DNA of 39,358 bases from JAHBVH01 sp034437715 (GTDB lineage: Bacteria; Chloroflexota; Anaerolineae; Caldilineales; Caldilineaceae): the NCBI GenBank assembly GCA_034437715.1, contig DAOTTR010000076.1, positions 1 to 39,358 on the forward strand. Reading direction: 5' to 3'. A program made the position numbers and the translations under genes. The notes under the pieces are model-generated. The model had not been told where the DNA came from and searched no databases. It worked only from the letters and a program-made list of their open reading frames with translations. Shown here piece after piece: positions 16,440-24,441 of this stretch (position 1 is the first letter of the stretch; each line of letters opens with the position of its first letter).

Positions 16440-16507
16440 AGCGTGCCGGGGACTGACCAAACGTAGATCTGAACTGAGCACTTTGCCTGGTCAGTCCCCG
16501 GCACGCT
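16440..16507. repeat. 20-bp-stem hairpin repeat
   Basis: Bases 16440-16459 are exactly complementary to 16488-16507, with a 28-nt loop. The arm includes GCGTGCCGGGGACTGACCA. No T tract follows on either strand, so it is more likely an interspersed palindromic repeat than a terminator. It lies in the predicted leader of the AAA-SPFH-ATPase operon. Confidence 0.7.
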
Positions 16508-16556
16508 ATCGCGAAACTTCGGTTTTCAAAAAACTCAGTATAGTTGGACACTGCCC

Positions 16557-16586
16557 ATTATAGCTTGCGCTACCGGATCTACCCAA
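16557..16586 (-). promoter_or_regulatory. predicted sigma-70-type promoter for the AAA-SPFH-ATPase operon
   Basis: Read on the minus strand, TTGGGT (16581-16586) and a perfect TATAAT (16557-16562) are 18 bp apart. The -35 matches consensus only at three of six positions. The site is about 200 bp upstream of the AAA start. It would let the last three genes be expressed apart from the signalling genes. Transcription from upstream could also run through, since no terminator is evident in this gap. Confidence 0.4.
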
Positions 16587-16639
16587 CTGCTATGGAGAGA
16601 GTGATTTCTTCCTGATTTTGGTCCATATGTTTGCCACGT

Positions 16640-18226
16640 CTAGCTGCCGATTGACCACGCGCTACCCCAGCCGGCCAGGCGCTGACAGATCACGCTGGCA
16701 TAGAGCAGCGCGCGCATGCGTTGGGTTTCTGGCATTGAGCGCACCGAGGCCACAAAGAGCGCATCAAAGAGCATGGCCCAGAGATATTCCCGCTGATCGC
16801 TATAATGCACCATCTCGTGCGCCAGGTGGCGTAGACCGCTAATCACTTGGCGCGCCTTACCCATTTCACTGTTTTCCTCCGCAACCGCGTCCAGCCGAAA
16901 ATTGCCGCCGGCGCTTGTCGGCTCGGCGAGCAGGCGCGCCAACCGGTATAGACTCGGCCAATCCACCGGATCTTGGCGCAGCAGGCGCACAAAAATATCG
17001 ACTTCTAGCTCGGCAAAGTCGCGCAGGGCATGGCTGGGCCCCGTCCGTTCAAAGTCGATGATCCAGGCGCGGTCGCCTTCGACAAAGAGATTGTCCCCAT
17101 GCAAATCGCCGTGGGTGACAGCCTGGCGCGCCGAGGGAATCGTACTATCGCGGCCAAAGGCGCGCACCCAATCGACGGGATCGAGCAGTTGCACTGATAA
17201 AGCTTCGTGTAGTTTCTGGATAAGGATCGGATCAATTTGCTCAATTCTTTCCGCTAGCTGAAAAACCGCATCATAGGCATCAAAGAGCGAGTGGGCCTCG
17301 ATTGGCTGGGCGGCGGCATAATGCGCTTTCCAGACCATGCGAAAGAGATGGCGTAGGGGGCTGAGAATCGCTTCCAGGGTTGGCGTCTGTGCATAATGGA
17401 TGCTAAAGGTGGGCAGCACTTGTTGTTCGGCCCCCACAAAACTATAGACCGTGCCACCGAGATCCCAGAAAACACCATGCTTTTCGATCTGGGTGTGGAA
17501 AAGGCCGGGCAATTGGTTATGAATATAGCGCTGATAATTTTCATATTCACGATAGGCGCGCCGGGCATTGCCGAGTTTCAACACCACCGGTTGTAAGGCA
17601 TCGGCGTAGACCTTGGCGACAATCGAGCGGCCGCGCATGACCGAACGCAATCCATTGACCGCACCGTTGATCGCTTCGGGGACAATGCGCTGATTTTCGG
17701 CAAAGAGTTGGGCAATCATATCATCTAAAATGTCTACGTCGGGCAGGGTGGGGGCATCGCTGAACAAGGCTTGGATGATCTGTTCGCGCTGCCAACTGCC
17801 CGGCCACTGGATCGTGATGGCGCGCCGGCTGGCACTGGTCTGGTAAGCCGCTTCATCGAGTACCGTGTAGAGCATTTCAAAGTTCTGTTTGTCTACCCAA
17901 TCAACGACATTATGTTGACGCGCAGCTTGGCGCAGTACATCGGAGGCTAGATAGGCCGAGTAGAGCACACAGCGGGCAGAACGCAGCGCCGGTAAGAGGG
18001 CCAGCCCCGAACGGTCATCGCTGTAATCATCCTCCAGGCGTAGATCTACAATCGCAATATGCGGGCGCACCCGTGCGGCCACCGCCAACGCATGTTCGCG
18101 CAGGGCTGCTCCAAAGCCCTCGGCGACTGAGACATCAAAGCCGCGTTTGGCGAGGATCGTCTGTAGGTAGAAGACAATGCGTTCGTCATTATCAATCACC
18201 AGGACACGGGGGCGCGAAGCAGGCAT
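16640..18226 (-). CDS. response-regulator receiver fused to an APH/choline-kinase-like phosphotransferase
   Basis: The protein has 528 residues. Residues 7-125 form a receiver domain with the acidic pair Asp12/Asp14, phospho-acceptor Asp61 in IVDLRL, Ser90 and Lys113. Residues about 195-450 have the kinase-like fold of aminoglycoside and choline kinases: VVLKLG with Lys217, a REYENY helix, catalytic THGDLHGDNL (372-380) and WIIDFE (389-393, metal-binding Asp391). All key residues are present, so phosphotransfer activity is possible. A link of about 70 residues joins the two, and the C-terminal 80 residues are helical. The substrate could be a small molecule or a protein. The gene follows the multi-GAF kinase in the same direction, so that kinase or the PocR kinase may phosphorylate Asp61. 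AGGA precedes the ATG. Such a receiver-kinase fusion is uncommon. Confidence 0.85.
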   Translation of the reverse strand: MPASRPRVLVIDNDERIVFYLQTILAKRGFDVSVAEGFGAALREHALAVAARVRPHIAIVDLRLEDDYSDDRSGLALLPALRSARCVLYSAYLASDVLRQAARQHNVVDWVDKQNFEMLYTVLDEAAYQTSASRRAITIQWPGSWQREQIIQALFSDAPTLPDVDILDDMIAQLFAENQRIVPEAINGAVNGLRSVMRGRSIVAKVYADALQPVVLKLGNARRAYREYENYQRYIHNQLPGLFHTQIEKHGVFWDLGGTVYSFVGAEQQVLPTFSIHYAQTPTLEAILSPLRHLFRMVWKAHYAAAQPIEAHSLFDAYDAVFQLAERIEQIDPILIQKLHEALSVQLLDPVDWVRAFGRDSTIPSARQAVTHGDLHGDNLFVEGDRAWIIDFERTGPSHALRDFAELEVDIFVRLLRQDPVDWPSLYRLARLLAEPTSAGGNFRLDAVAEENSEMGKARQVISGLRHLAHEMVHYSDQREYLWAMLFDALFVASVRSMPETQRMRALLYASVICQRLAGWGSAWSIGS

Positions 18227-18267
18227 CAGCGTTCCTTTCTAAGGCTTTGGGGTATAGATCGGTTTTT

Positions 18268-18405
18268 GTAGGTCCGGTTTGTAACCGGACGTTCTTCATT
18301 GACCGCGAATGTGCGGTTTTAACCGGACGAGCGTCGTCGTTCCAGCCTGTGCTGAGCGCTGCATTCCAGCTTTAGGCAGATCGTCACGTTATAAACGTGA
18401 CCTAC
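18268..18405. repeat. paired hairpin repeat with GTAGGTC/GACCTAC ends
   Basis: GTAGGTC (18268-18274) and GACCTAC (18399-18405) bound this gap. Each belongs to a hairpin: GTCCGGTT-TGT-AACCGGAC (18272-18290) at the left and GTCACGTT-ATA-AACGTGAC (18383-18401) at the right, the second being oriented oppositely. A smaller CCGC/GCGG hairpin lies near 18303-18316. It fits two copies of a short palindromic repeat family placed head to head between the GAF kinase and the receiver-kinase gene. A weak transcription-stopping role is possible, but there is no T tract. Confidence 0.55.
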
Positions 18406-18418
18406 GGTGAACAGTCTG

Positions 18419-21400
18419 CTATTCGTAATTCGCCTGTGGAATGGTAAGGGCAAAACAGACATTGTCGCCCGGACTATTTTCTTTGAGCCAGACCTGGCCG
18501 CCATGCAATTCGACAATGTGGCGCACCAAGAGCAGCCCTCGCCCAAGCCGTTCGTTGATCCGTTCACGTGCATGGGGAATCGGTCGATTGAAGAGCAGAC
18601 TTTCAATCTCTGGCCGCACACCGCGCCCATTGTCGCGCACCCAGATCTCGAGTATACCAGGGCGGTGCTGTGTGCCAATGATCACCTTGACTGGATCCGG
18701 TAACTGATCATTGGCGCGGATTGCGTTCTTGACCAGATGGCGCAGCAGTCGCCGCAACCAAAGATCATGCATCTGGATGTGCAGTCCTGGGCAGGCAAGG
18801 TCCAAACCAAAAATAACTTGGCCATGCACGCGGCGCAACTGTTCGATTTCGGCGCGCAGCACAGCATCGGGCGGGCAGCGATCCTGGCGTTCGCGCGCGC
18901 GGCCGGCTTCTGGCGACTGTTCGGGCAAAACGGGCATGATCAGGTTGCTGACTGCGCTGTCGATCTCTTGCAAGCGACTGAGTAGGTGGTCACGCGGTAG
19001 CACTTCTTCGACGCGTAAGGTTTCCAGGGCCAGCCGCACAACGGCGACTTCGCGATGAATGTCATGCACCACGTCGGCACCCCACGCTCCCATCACCGCA
19101 ATCGCATTGGAGCGACTGAGTTCTTCGGCCTGTTGGGCGTTGCCAATCGCGACCGCCGCCAGGTTGGCCAGCGCGATCAAGGTGCTGCGGTGCGTGGCTG
19201 TCAGCTGGCCCACTTCTTCATGTTCCACATTGAGGATACCGATCGGTTGGCGGCTAGGTTCGCCCCCGCGGCGCAAGACCACGGCCAATGCCGAGCCAGT
19301 TTTGCCAGTCGAGTCGAGAAAATCCGCGTCTTGACGCACATCTGTTACAAGCTGCGCATCATTGAGATTGAAAGCGCGTACGGTCATACCCCGGCCATTG
19401 AGAGGCATAACGCCATATTTCTCGCGCAAGCGATCGCGTTCCTCAAAGGGCCAGGCCGTGATAAATTCTAGATGATCGCCGCGCGCTAGCTGCAAGGTTC
19501 CAAAGAAGGCACCCGTGGCGTTGATCGCCTGTTCTAAAATGGTTTGGAGTACGGCGTCCCGTTCCAAACCGGCTTTCGTAATCGCGCTTGCTGCTTTATT
19601 GAGCGCCTGTAATTCTTTGATTTGGCCGCGTGATTCATCGAAGAGGCGCGCGTTGGTAATCGCAATCGCGGCTTGGCTGGCGATCACTTCGAGCAGTTCC
19701 TTGTGGCTTTCCTTAAAGACCCCCTCTTTGACCGTGTCGCGCAGGCCGATCATGCCGATCAACTGATTTCTAAAGACCATGGGCGCGCCCAGCCACGCCT
19801 TGGTGCTGCTCGGAAAAGCGCGAATTCCCCGCCGCTTAATCCATTCTGAAAAATTATCATTGATCAACAAGGCCGCGCGCTGCCCGCTAAAGCGCCAAGC
19901 TTTCATGATCCATTCGGCCACACTATAGTGCTCGCCAAAGGGCTTGGCGCCGTAGAGGGAACCTTCGGCTTTCTCCGCTTCTGTAATGCACCGACCATTT
20001 TCATAGGCCAGCGGAAAATGAATATGCTGGTTTTGTTGATCGTAGAGCGCAATATACATGTTGCTGATGTTGAGGCCAACACCAGCCATGGCCTGGAGGG
20101 CCTCGGTGTAAATATTCTCAATTTCTTGGTATTCTTCATGCAGATCACTAATACGCTGCTGAAATTCGCTCACCGCCTTCAACTCTTGGACGCGCCGCGA
20201 AAGCTCTTCATTGGCGCGGCGCAAGTCCAGCAGCGTAGAGTCGTGGCGTCTGGAGTTATCCAACACAATCGCAATATGATTGGCAATGCCTTCCAGAAAA
20301 CGTTTATCATATTCGTCGAAACTGCCCTTGTCGGCATAGGTGCTGCGCAAACCCAGCGCACCAACAACCCGCTCCTGGCGCAGTAGCGGCACGACCAGGC
20401 AACTCTTAACATCCAGCCGCGCCCTGAGGTCGATTGTGTAGCTTTCTGACCAAATCGCAAAATTTTCGACTAGCAGTGTTTTGCGGTGCCGCAATACCCA
20501 TTCGGTGAAGCTCAGGTAGCGTTGGCCGGGTTGTTTGGGGCCATAGAGTTGCCCAGGTTGCTTTTGTGCCTCGGTGACCAACAACCCTTTTTCAAAAACC
20601 ACAGGATAGGTAATTTGGTTGCCTGCTGGCTCATAGAAAGAGAGAAAAAGATTAGATGTATCTACATAGCGTGCCAACTGATCGAGCAATTGAGCAATCT
20701 GTTCGGGGAGTGGCAAAACATCGGTGACATTCTGTAAAAAATGGATGACTTGTTGGCCCACTTCTTGTAAACGTGCATTGTGCAGCGCAATCGCGGCATG
20801 GGGTGCCAACTGTTCAATAAAACGGCGCTCATCGCGGTTAATGCCATGCAGCAGGTCACTAGCAACAAAAAGCACACCCAGAATTTGCTCGTTAAAGCGC
20901 AGGGGTACACAAAAGGCAGATTGCACAACCGGATTCCATTGCGCGTAGTGAGGCTCATTGGCAACATTGGGGGCATAGAGGCTGTGTTGGTGGAGTGCTA
21001 CGTGACCACCCATGCTGGCTTCGTCTAGCAATAAAACCTTCTGCTGGGGCTGCCATGTTGGCTGTTGCTCATGAAAGGTCGTGACAAAATCCAGGTGCAC
21101 ATGATGTTTATTGATCGCCCACAGTTCGGCATAGAGACCGTGCGTCAGCTTGACTGCTTGGCGTACAATTGCGCTGCCGACCTCTTGGGGTGAGCCTTGG
21201 GCGGCGATCCGGCTAATCTGTTCGATACTATTCAACTCACGCCGACGGCGTTCACTGGTGCGCGCGCCAATCGCAATCAATTCGAGGATGTTGTCGAGTG
21301 TAATCCGATCACCGGCCAAGAAGGGGCCAGCATCTTGCGCACGTTTGTTGCAAACGCCGACAATATAGACTTGATCCACAATTTGCACGCGCACCAAAAC

Positions 21401-21853
21401 CGCCGAGGTCGCCTGAAAGAGTTCAAGCCCGACAATCGGCTGTGGCGTTGTGTCATCCAGGGTATCGATGACCCGTGGCCGCCCATCGCTTAGAATCGAT
21501 TGCAAGAGGGAAGAGGCTGCCTGACGCACCGTTTGCAGGGTTTCGGCTGGATAGACGCTGACAAACTCGATTTCCAGTTGGTTGGCTGGGCTGCTATTGA
21601 TCTGGCGGATGATAAAGGCTTTTTGTGCATTGAGCGCAGCCGCAATATCGGGGAGAAGCTTGGTCAATACCTCGCGAATATCGGCCTGACCCTGTTCTTC
21701 CATGGCGCGCACAGCGGTTGTCGCATGGCGCAGCGCGCGTACCAATTGACGGTATTTCTCTGCATCGCGTTGGGTGTCGGAAGAAGTAATTTTTGTCATT
21801 GGTCGTGTGGTCGGTTGGTCAGGTGGTCGATTGGTCGTGTGGTCATTGACCAT
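18419..21853 (-). CDS. multi-GAF sensor histidine kinase
   Basis: The frame gives 1144 residues. From about residue 60 to 890 there are about five GAF-like blocks in a row, each a sensing domain for small molecules or chromophores, joined by helical linkers such as LQEVGQQVIHFLQNV and LKAVSEFQQRISDL. There are no membrane segments, so it is cytoplasmic. The kinase part has an unusual H-box, VVHDIHRE near residue 927, an N-box LVKNAIRAN near 1044, a G1 box VRDNGRG and a G2 box RLGRGLLLVRHI. The N-terminal 18 codons come from a GGTC-rich repetitive stretch, so the real start may be the ATG at 21799. No good ribosome binding site marks either start. It lies 24 to 78 bp after the stand-alone receiver gene and about 190 bp before the receiver-kinase gene, the likely output. 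Confidence 0.88.
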   Translation of the reverse strand: MVNDHTTNRPPDQPTTRPMTKITSSDTQRDAEKYRQLVRALRHATTAVRAMEEQGQADIREVLTKLLPDIAAALNAQKAFIIRQINSSPANQLEIEFVSVYPAETLQTVRQAASSLLQSILSDGRPRVIDTLDDTTPQPIVGLELFQATSAVLVRVQIVDQVYIVGVCNKRAQDAGPFLAGDRITLDNILELIAIGARTSERRRRELNSIEQISRIAAQGSPQEVGSAIVRQAVKLTHGLYAELWAINKHHVHLDFVTTFHEQQPTWQPQQKVLLLDEASMGGHVALHQHSLYAPNVANEPHYAQWNPVVQSAFCVPLRFNEQILGVLFVASDLLHGINRDERRFIEQLAPHAAIALHNARLQEVGQQVIHFLQNVTDVLPLPEQIAQLLDQLARYVDTSNLFLSFYEPAGNQITYPVVFEKGLLVTEAQKQPGQLYGPKQPGQRYLSFTEWVLRHRKTLLVENFAIWSESYTIDLRARLDVKSCLVVPLLRQERVVGALGLRSTYADKGSFDEYDKRFLEGIANHIAIVLDNSRRHDSTLLDLRRANEELSRRVQELKAVSEFQQRISDLHEEYQEIENIYTEALQAMAGVGLNISNMYIALYDQQNQHIHFPLAYENGRCITEAEKAEGSLYGAKPFGEHYSVAEWIMKAWRFSGQRAALLINDNFSEWIKRRGIRAFPSSTKAWLGAPMVFRNQLIGMIGLRDTVKEGVFKESHKELLEVIASQAAIAITNARLFDESRGQIKELQALNKAASAITKAGLERDAVLQTILEQAINATGAFFGTLQLARGDHLEFITAWPFEERDRLREKYGVMPLNGRGMTVRAFNLNDAQLVTDVRQDADFLDSTGKTGSALAVVLRRGGEPSRQPIGILNVEHEEVGQLTATHRSTLIALANLAAVAIGNAQQAEELSRSNAIAVMGAWGADVVHDIHREVAVVRLALETLRVEEVLPRDHLLSRLQEIDSAVSNLIMPVLPEQSPEAGRARERQDRCPPDAVLRAEIEQLRRVHGQVIFGLDLACPGLHIQMHDLWLRRLLRHLVKNAIRANDQLPDPVKVIIGTQHRPGILEIWVRDNGRGVRPEIESLLFNRPIPHARERINERLGRGLLLVRHIVELHGGQVWLKENSPGDNVCFALTIPQANYE
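21801..21844. repeat. GGTC-rich short direct repeats at the GAF kinase start
   Basis: GGTCGTGTGGTC occurs at 21801-21812 and again at 21833-21844, with GGTCGGTTGGTC-like units between. GACCATT units follow to 21875. The stretch is either repetitive intergenic DNA or encodes the Thr/Pro/Asp-rich N-terminal tail of the longer GAF kinase form. Confidence 0.6.
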
Positions 21854-21877
21854 TCATAATTAGCCATTGACCATTGA

Positions 21878-22360
21878 TCAGGGCTTGGCCAATAGGCGTT
21901 CAATCGCGTCTACAATCTCTTCCAGATCAAAGGGTTTCTCCCAATATTCGGTCAAGGGATCTGCGGTGATCGTTAGCGCATCGGTCGAGCGGTCGGCGAC
22001 TGCCGAGAGCACAATCGCTGGCACGGTCGCTAGCGTACCTTGGGCTGGTGGATGGTTATAATCGCCGCGGCGTAACCGTTCCAAAAAGACCAATCCCGTT
22101 TTTTGCCAGTTGATCCCCGCAAAGTGGACGTTGGCGACCTCTTGCTGCTGGGCATCGAGGCTGATCGGGTGAATCATCAGGTCTATACAGAGCAGATCAA
22201 AGCGCTCCTGTGCCAGCCGCTGGAGGATATCCACCTGCGCTGTCAGCTCAACACTGAAGCCGTTCACCGCTTCTAAAAAGAGCTTGAGCGGCTCCATACT
22301 TTCGTAATCATCATCAAATAACAGAATCCGTTTCGGCTTGGTTGCTAGATCGGTTGACAT
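21878..22360 (-). CDS. stand-alone response-regulator receiver
   Basis: The protein has 160 residues and no output domain. The acidic pocket is in LLFDDDYE (Asp16-18), the phospho-acceptor is Asp59 in LLCIDLM, Ser118 lies in IVLSAV, and Lys141 lies in WEKPF. About 25 extra residues are inserted after Asp59 (about 62-87), in front of the KTGLVFLERLR helix, so it is longer than the usual 120-residue receiver. AGGAG sits 5 nt before the ATG and overlaps the stop of the PocR kinase gene, which is 2 bp upstream, so the two are tightly coupled. It probably acts as a phosphate carrier between the PocR kinase and later proteins of the block, or modulates one of them by binding. Confidence 0.88.
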   Translation of the reverse strand: MSTDLATKPKRILLFDDDYESMEPLKLFLEAVNGFSVELTAQVDILQRLAQERFDLLCIDLMIHPISLDAQQQEVANVHFAGINWQKTGLVFLERLRRGDYNHPPAQGTLATVPAIVLSAVADRSTDALTITADPLTEYWEKPFDLEEIVDAIERLLAKP

Positions 22361-22362
22361 AT

Positions 22363-24273
22363 TTACTCCTGGCGCAGCGGAATTTTGATGCGAAAGATAA
22401 CACGATGGACGCGCATTTGCCGAAAAAAGTTACCCGTCGGCTCGCTGCGTACGCTGATAGCCCCACTGTGGGCCTCGATCACGGCGCGCGCCTCCCACAA
22501 GCCCAGGCCGGTACCCGGAATGCGCCGTAATTTGGCACCCGTCAACCCACGGGCCCCCTGTTCAAAGATGCGCTCCCGTTGCTCTGCCGCGATCTCATCG
22601 CCATCATCTTGGATCTCTAGCGTGGCATGGGCCAGATCAAGTTCGCCCGCTTCCTGCTGGACGGCGCGGATGACAATTTTGGTGTTGGGAAAAGAATATT
22701 TGACGGCATTGTCGATCAAGTTACTCAGCGCAATCGTCAGGCGGGCAATGTCGATGGTGGCCTGGGGCAACTGTTCAATGCTCTCCTCTATAACCAGGTG
22801 ACGCTGGCGGCGCTCGGCTTCGAGGGTAAAGGCGTCGGCACAATTTGAGACAAGCACCGAGAGTGGATAGCTTTCAAATTTCATATCCTCTGGCTCGAGC
22901 AGCAGCACATGCGCTTCCACCGTTTCGGCCACGGTTTTGCCCAGGCGCAGACAAAGTTCATGCGCCCCCTTGAGCGAGCTGCTGATCAGCTTGTTGCTCT
23001 GTTCGCTCGGTTGGCGTTGCAGCAGCAATTTGGCGGTGCCTACCTGGGTGGTAATGGGCGTGAGCGCGGTCCGCACCTGGTGGGTGAGCAATTTGGCGGT
23101 GCTTTCCCACTGTTTTTGTTGCTGTTGTAAGTTGAGAATTTGCAACTCGGTGAGCACCAAGCTGCCAATGATGCGGCTGATCTCACTGAGAAAAGGCTGT
23201 TCCCGCCCCACATTGACCGGTTCGGCAAAGGGGCCAAAGACCAGCGCGCCCCGATAGATACGGCCCAAGCTGGTGGGCTGGATCGCGTGAACATCTTGAA
23301 AATAAGCGCTGTTGTCGCCACGAATACCCTTGACTGCCGTGCCGGTACGCTTGGCCGGTTGCCACTGTTTCAGTTGGAGTTTGTCCAGGGGCAGGCCAGC
23401 TTTGCGCCAATTGAAATGGGGCAACTCTTCTTCCAGCGTCGCCGGCAAGCCGACCTGGGCGATTGGCGCGAGTACCGTATCGCCTTCCCGAATATTGGCA
23501 AAGAAGGCGAGATAGCGACAGTGACAAAAGCGGCGCACTTGCGCTAACAAACGCTTGGTTTGCTGGCGGATGTGGGCCAAATCATCGATGGTTTCAAAGC
23601 CGTCAAAGCTGCGCAGGCTATCCAGAAATTCATGTTCCCATTGATGTTTCAGATGCTGATATTCGGCTTCGGCAATGCGCTGAATATGGCCGACTTCGCG
23701 TGCCAGACGCGCCGGAAAATCTGTGGGACGTGGCTGCAACATTGTGCTGGCTTGCACTAACGCTTCTTTGCTGCTTTGATCCACCAGTTGCATGTGGGCA
23801 AAGCGCCCCGTGCCCAACCCTTGGACACGTTCGATGATCTGTTTGTTGCCGTGCGCGGGAAGAAACTGGCCGGCCAGGATCACGGCAATCGGGTGTTCTT
23901 CCAGTGTTACCACATGGGCAGTATCCAGCAAACCCATGTGGCACTGAAATTCTTGATAGCGCGTGGGTTCCTGGCGTTGGAGCAACGCATGTGTCATCGC
24001 ATTGTCACACGCTTCGCAGGCCGCATTGCCGCCGATTACCTGCGTCTCATCGCGGAGGATGCGGCAGAAGGCGGCAAAGTTTTGCCGACTGTTGAGCGGA
24101 TCCGTGCGGAACGTCGCCTGTTGGTCTGTGCCATAATCGCTGCCATAATCAATAATCGTCATGGCGCAACCCAGACGTTCGGCACAGCCCGCTTCGATCA
24201 CGGACAGGCGATCTTTGTCGATAATTTCGCTCAGGCAAACTGGGACAAAAGGCCATCGACCCTGTTGTAACAT
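22363..24273 (-). CDS. PocR-domain sensor histidine kinase
   Basis: I place the start at the ATG at 24273 (636 residues) because AGAGG is 5 nt upstream. A TTG at 24297 is in frame but falls inside the T tract of a terminator. Residues 1-165 match the PocR sensory domain: LSEIIDKDRL, FAAFCRILRD, a CEACD cysteine pair, FQCHMGLLD and AVILAGQFLP. Known members bind small molecules such as hydrocarbon or diol derivatives. The middle (about 190-370) is a GAF-like region. The kinase part has an H-box LTHQVRTALTPI (His near 396), an N-box LIDNAVKYSF, a G1-like DDGDEI and a G2 box GTGLGLWEARAVI. There are no membrane segments. It heads the seven-gene minus-strand block, behind a promoter and a possible attenuator. 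Confidence 0.87.
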   Translation of the reverse strand: MLQQGRWPFVPVCLSEIIDKDRLSVIEAGCAERLGCAMTIIDYGSDYGTDQQATFRTDPLNSRQNFAAFCRILRDETQVIGGNAACEACDNAMTHALLQRQEPTRYQEFQCHMGLLDTAHVVTLEEHPIAVILAGQFLPAHGNKQIIERVQGLGTGRFAHMQLVDQSSKEALVQASTMLQPRPTDFPARLAREVGHIQRIAEAEYQHLKHQWEHEFLDSLRSFDGFETIDDLAHIRQQTKRLLAQVRRFCHCRYLAFFANIREGDTVLAPIAQVGLPATLEEELPHFNWRKAGLPLDKLQLKQWQPAKRTGTAVKGIRGDNSAYFQDVHAIQPTSLGRIYRGALVFGPFAEPVNVGREQPFLSEISRIIGSLVLTELQILNLQQQQKQWESTAKLLTHQVRTALTPITTQVGTAKLLLQRQPSEQSNKLISSSLKGAHELCLRLGKTVAETVEAHVLLLEPEDMKFESYPLSVLVSNCADAFTLEAERRQRHLVIEESIEQLPQATIDIARLTIALSNLIDNAVKYSFPNTKIVIRAVQQEAGELDLAHATLEIQDDGDEIAAEQRERIFEQGARGLTGAKLRRIPGTGLGLWEARAVIEAHSGAISVRSEPTGNFFRQMRVHRVIFRIKIPLRQE

Positions 24274-24298
24274 GGCTTCCTCTTCGGCTGAAAACAAA

Positions 24299-24327
24299 AA
24301 TCCCCCGGCAAACCTTGCTGAGGGATT
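24299..24327 (-). terminator. intrinsic terminator inside the PocR kinase leader
   Basis: On the minus strand AATCCCTCAGCAA pairs with TTGCCGGGGGATT (13 positions with one mismatch and one G-T pair, 3-nt loop) and TTTTTGTTTT follows. It ends about 25 nt before the chosen ATG and has no upstream minus-strand gene to terminate, so it probably acts as an attenuator. Confidence 0.6.
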
Positions 24328-24344
24328 CCAATGGCATCAGGACA

Positions 24345-24394
24345 GCTGTTGTCATGGGTACTTTTGCAACAGCGTATTGTCTGATCTGCTGTTG
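24345..24394 (-). promoter_or_regulatory. leader with competing stems upstream of the terminator
   Basis: Read on the minus strand, CAACAGC (24394-24388), GCTGTTG (24373-24367) and a second CAACAGC (24351-24345) follow one another. The central segment can pair with either outer one, giving two exclusive 7-bp stems. Together with the terminator downstream this looks like a switchable leader, but I match it to no known riboswitch class, and the link between the stem choice and the terminator is not evident. Confidence 0.4.
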
Positions 24395-24411
24395 GGGCTC
24401 AGCTAGGATCA

Positions 24412-24441
24412 AGTGTAAGCGTCCGTGGGCATTCTGTCAAG
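24412..24441 (-). promoter_or_regulatory. predicted promoter of the PocR kinase operon
   Basis: On the minus strand TTGACA (24436-24441) and TACACT (24412-24417) are 18 bp apart, a good sigma-70-type match. Transcription would begin near 24405, giving a leader of about 130 nt that contains the competing stems and the terminator. Confidence 0.55.

Noticed and set aside
24149..24412. Leader peptide for translation-controlled attenuation before the PocR kinase
   Set aside because: The frame has no ribosome binding site and no run of a regulatory amino acid; it continues as a shadow of the kinase gene.
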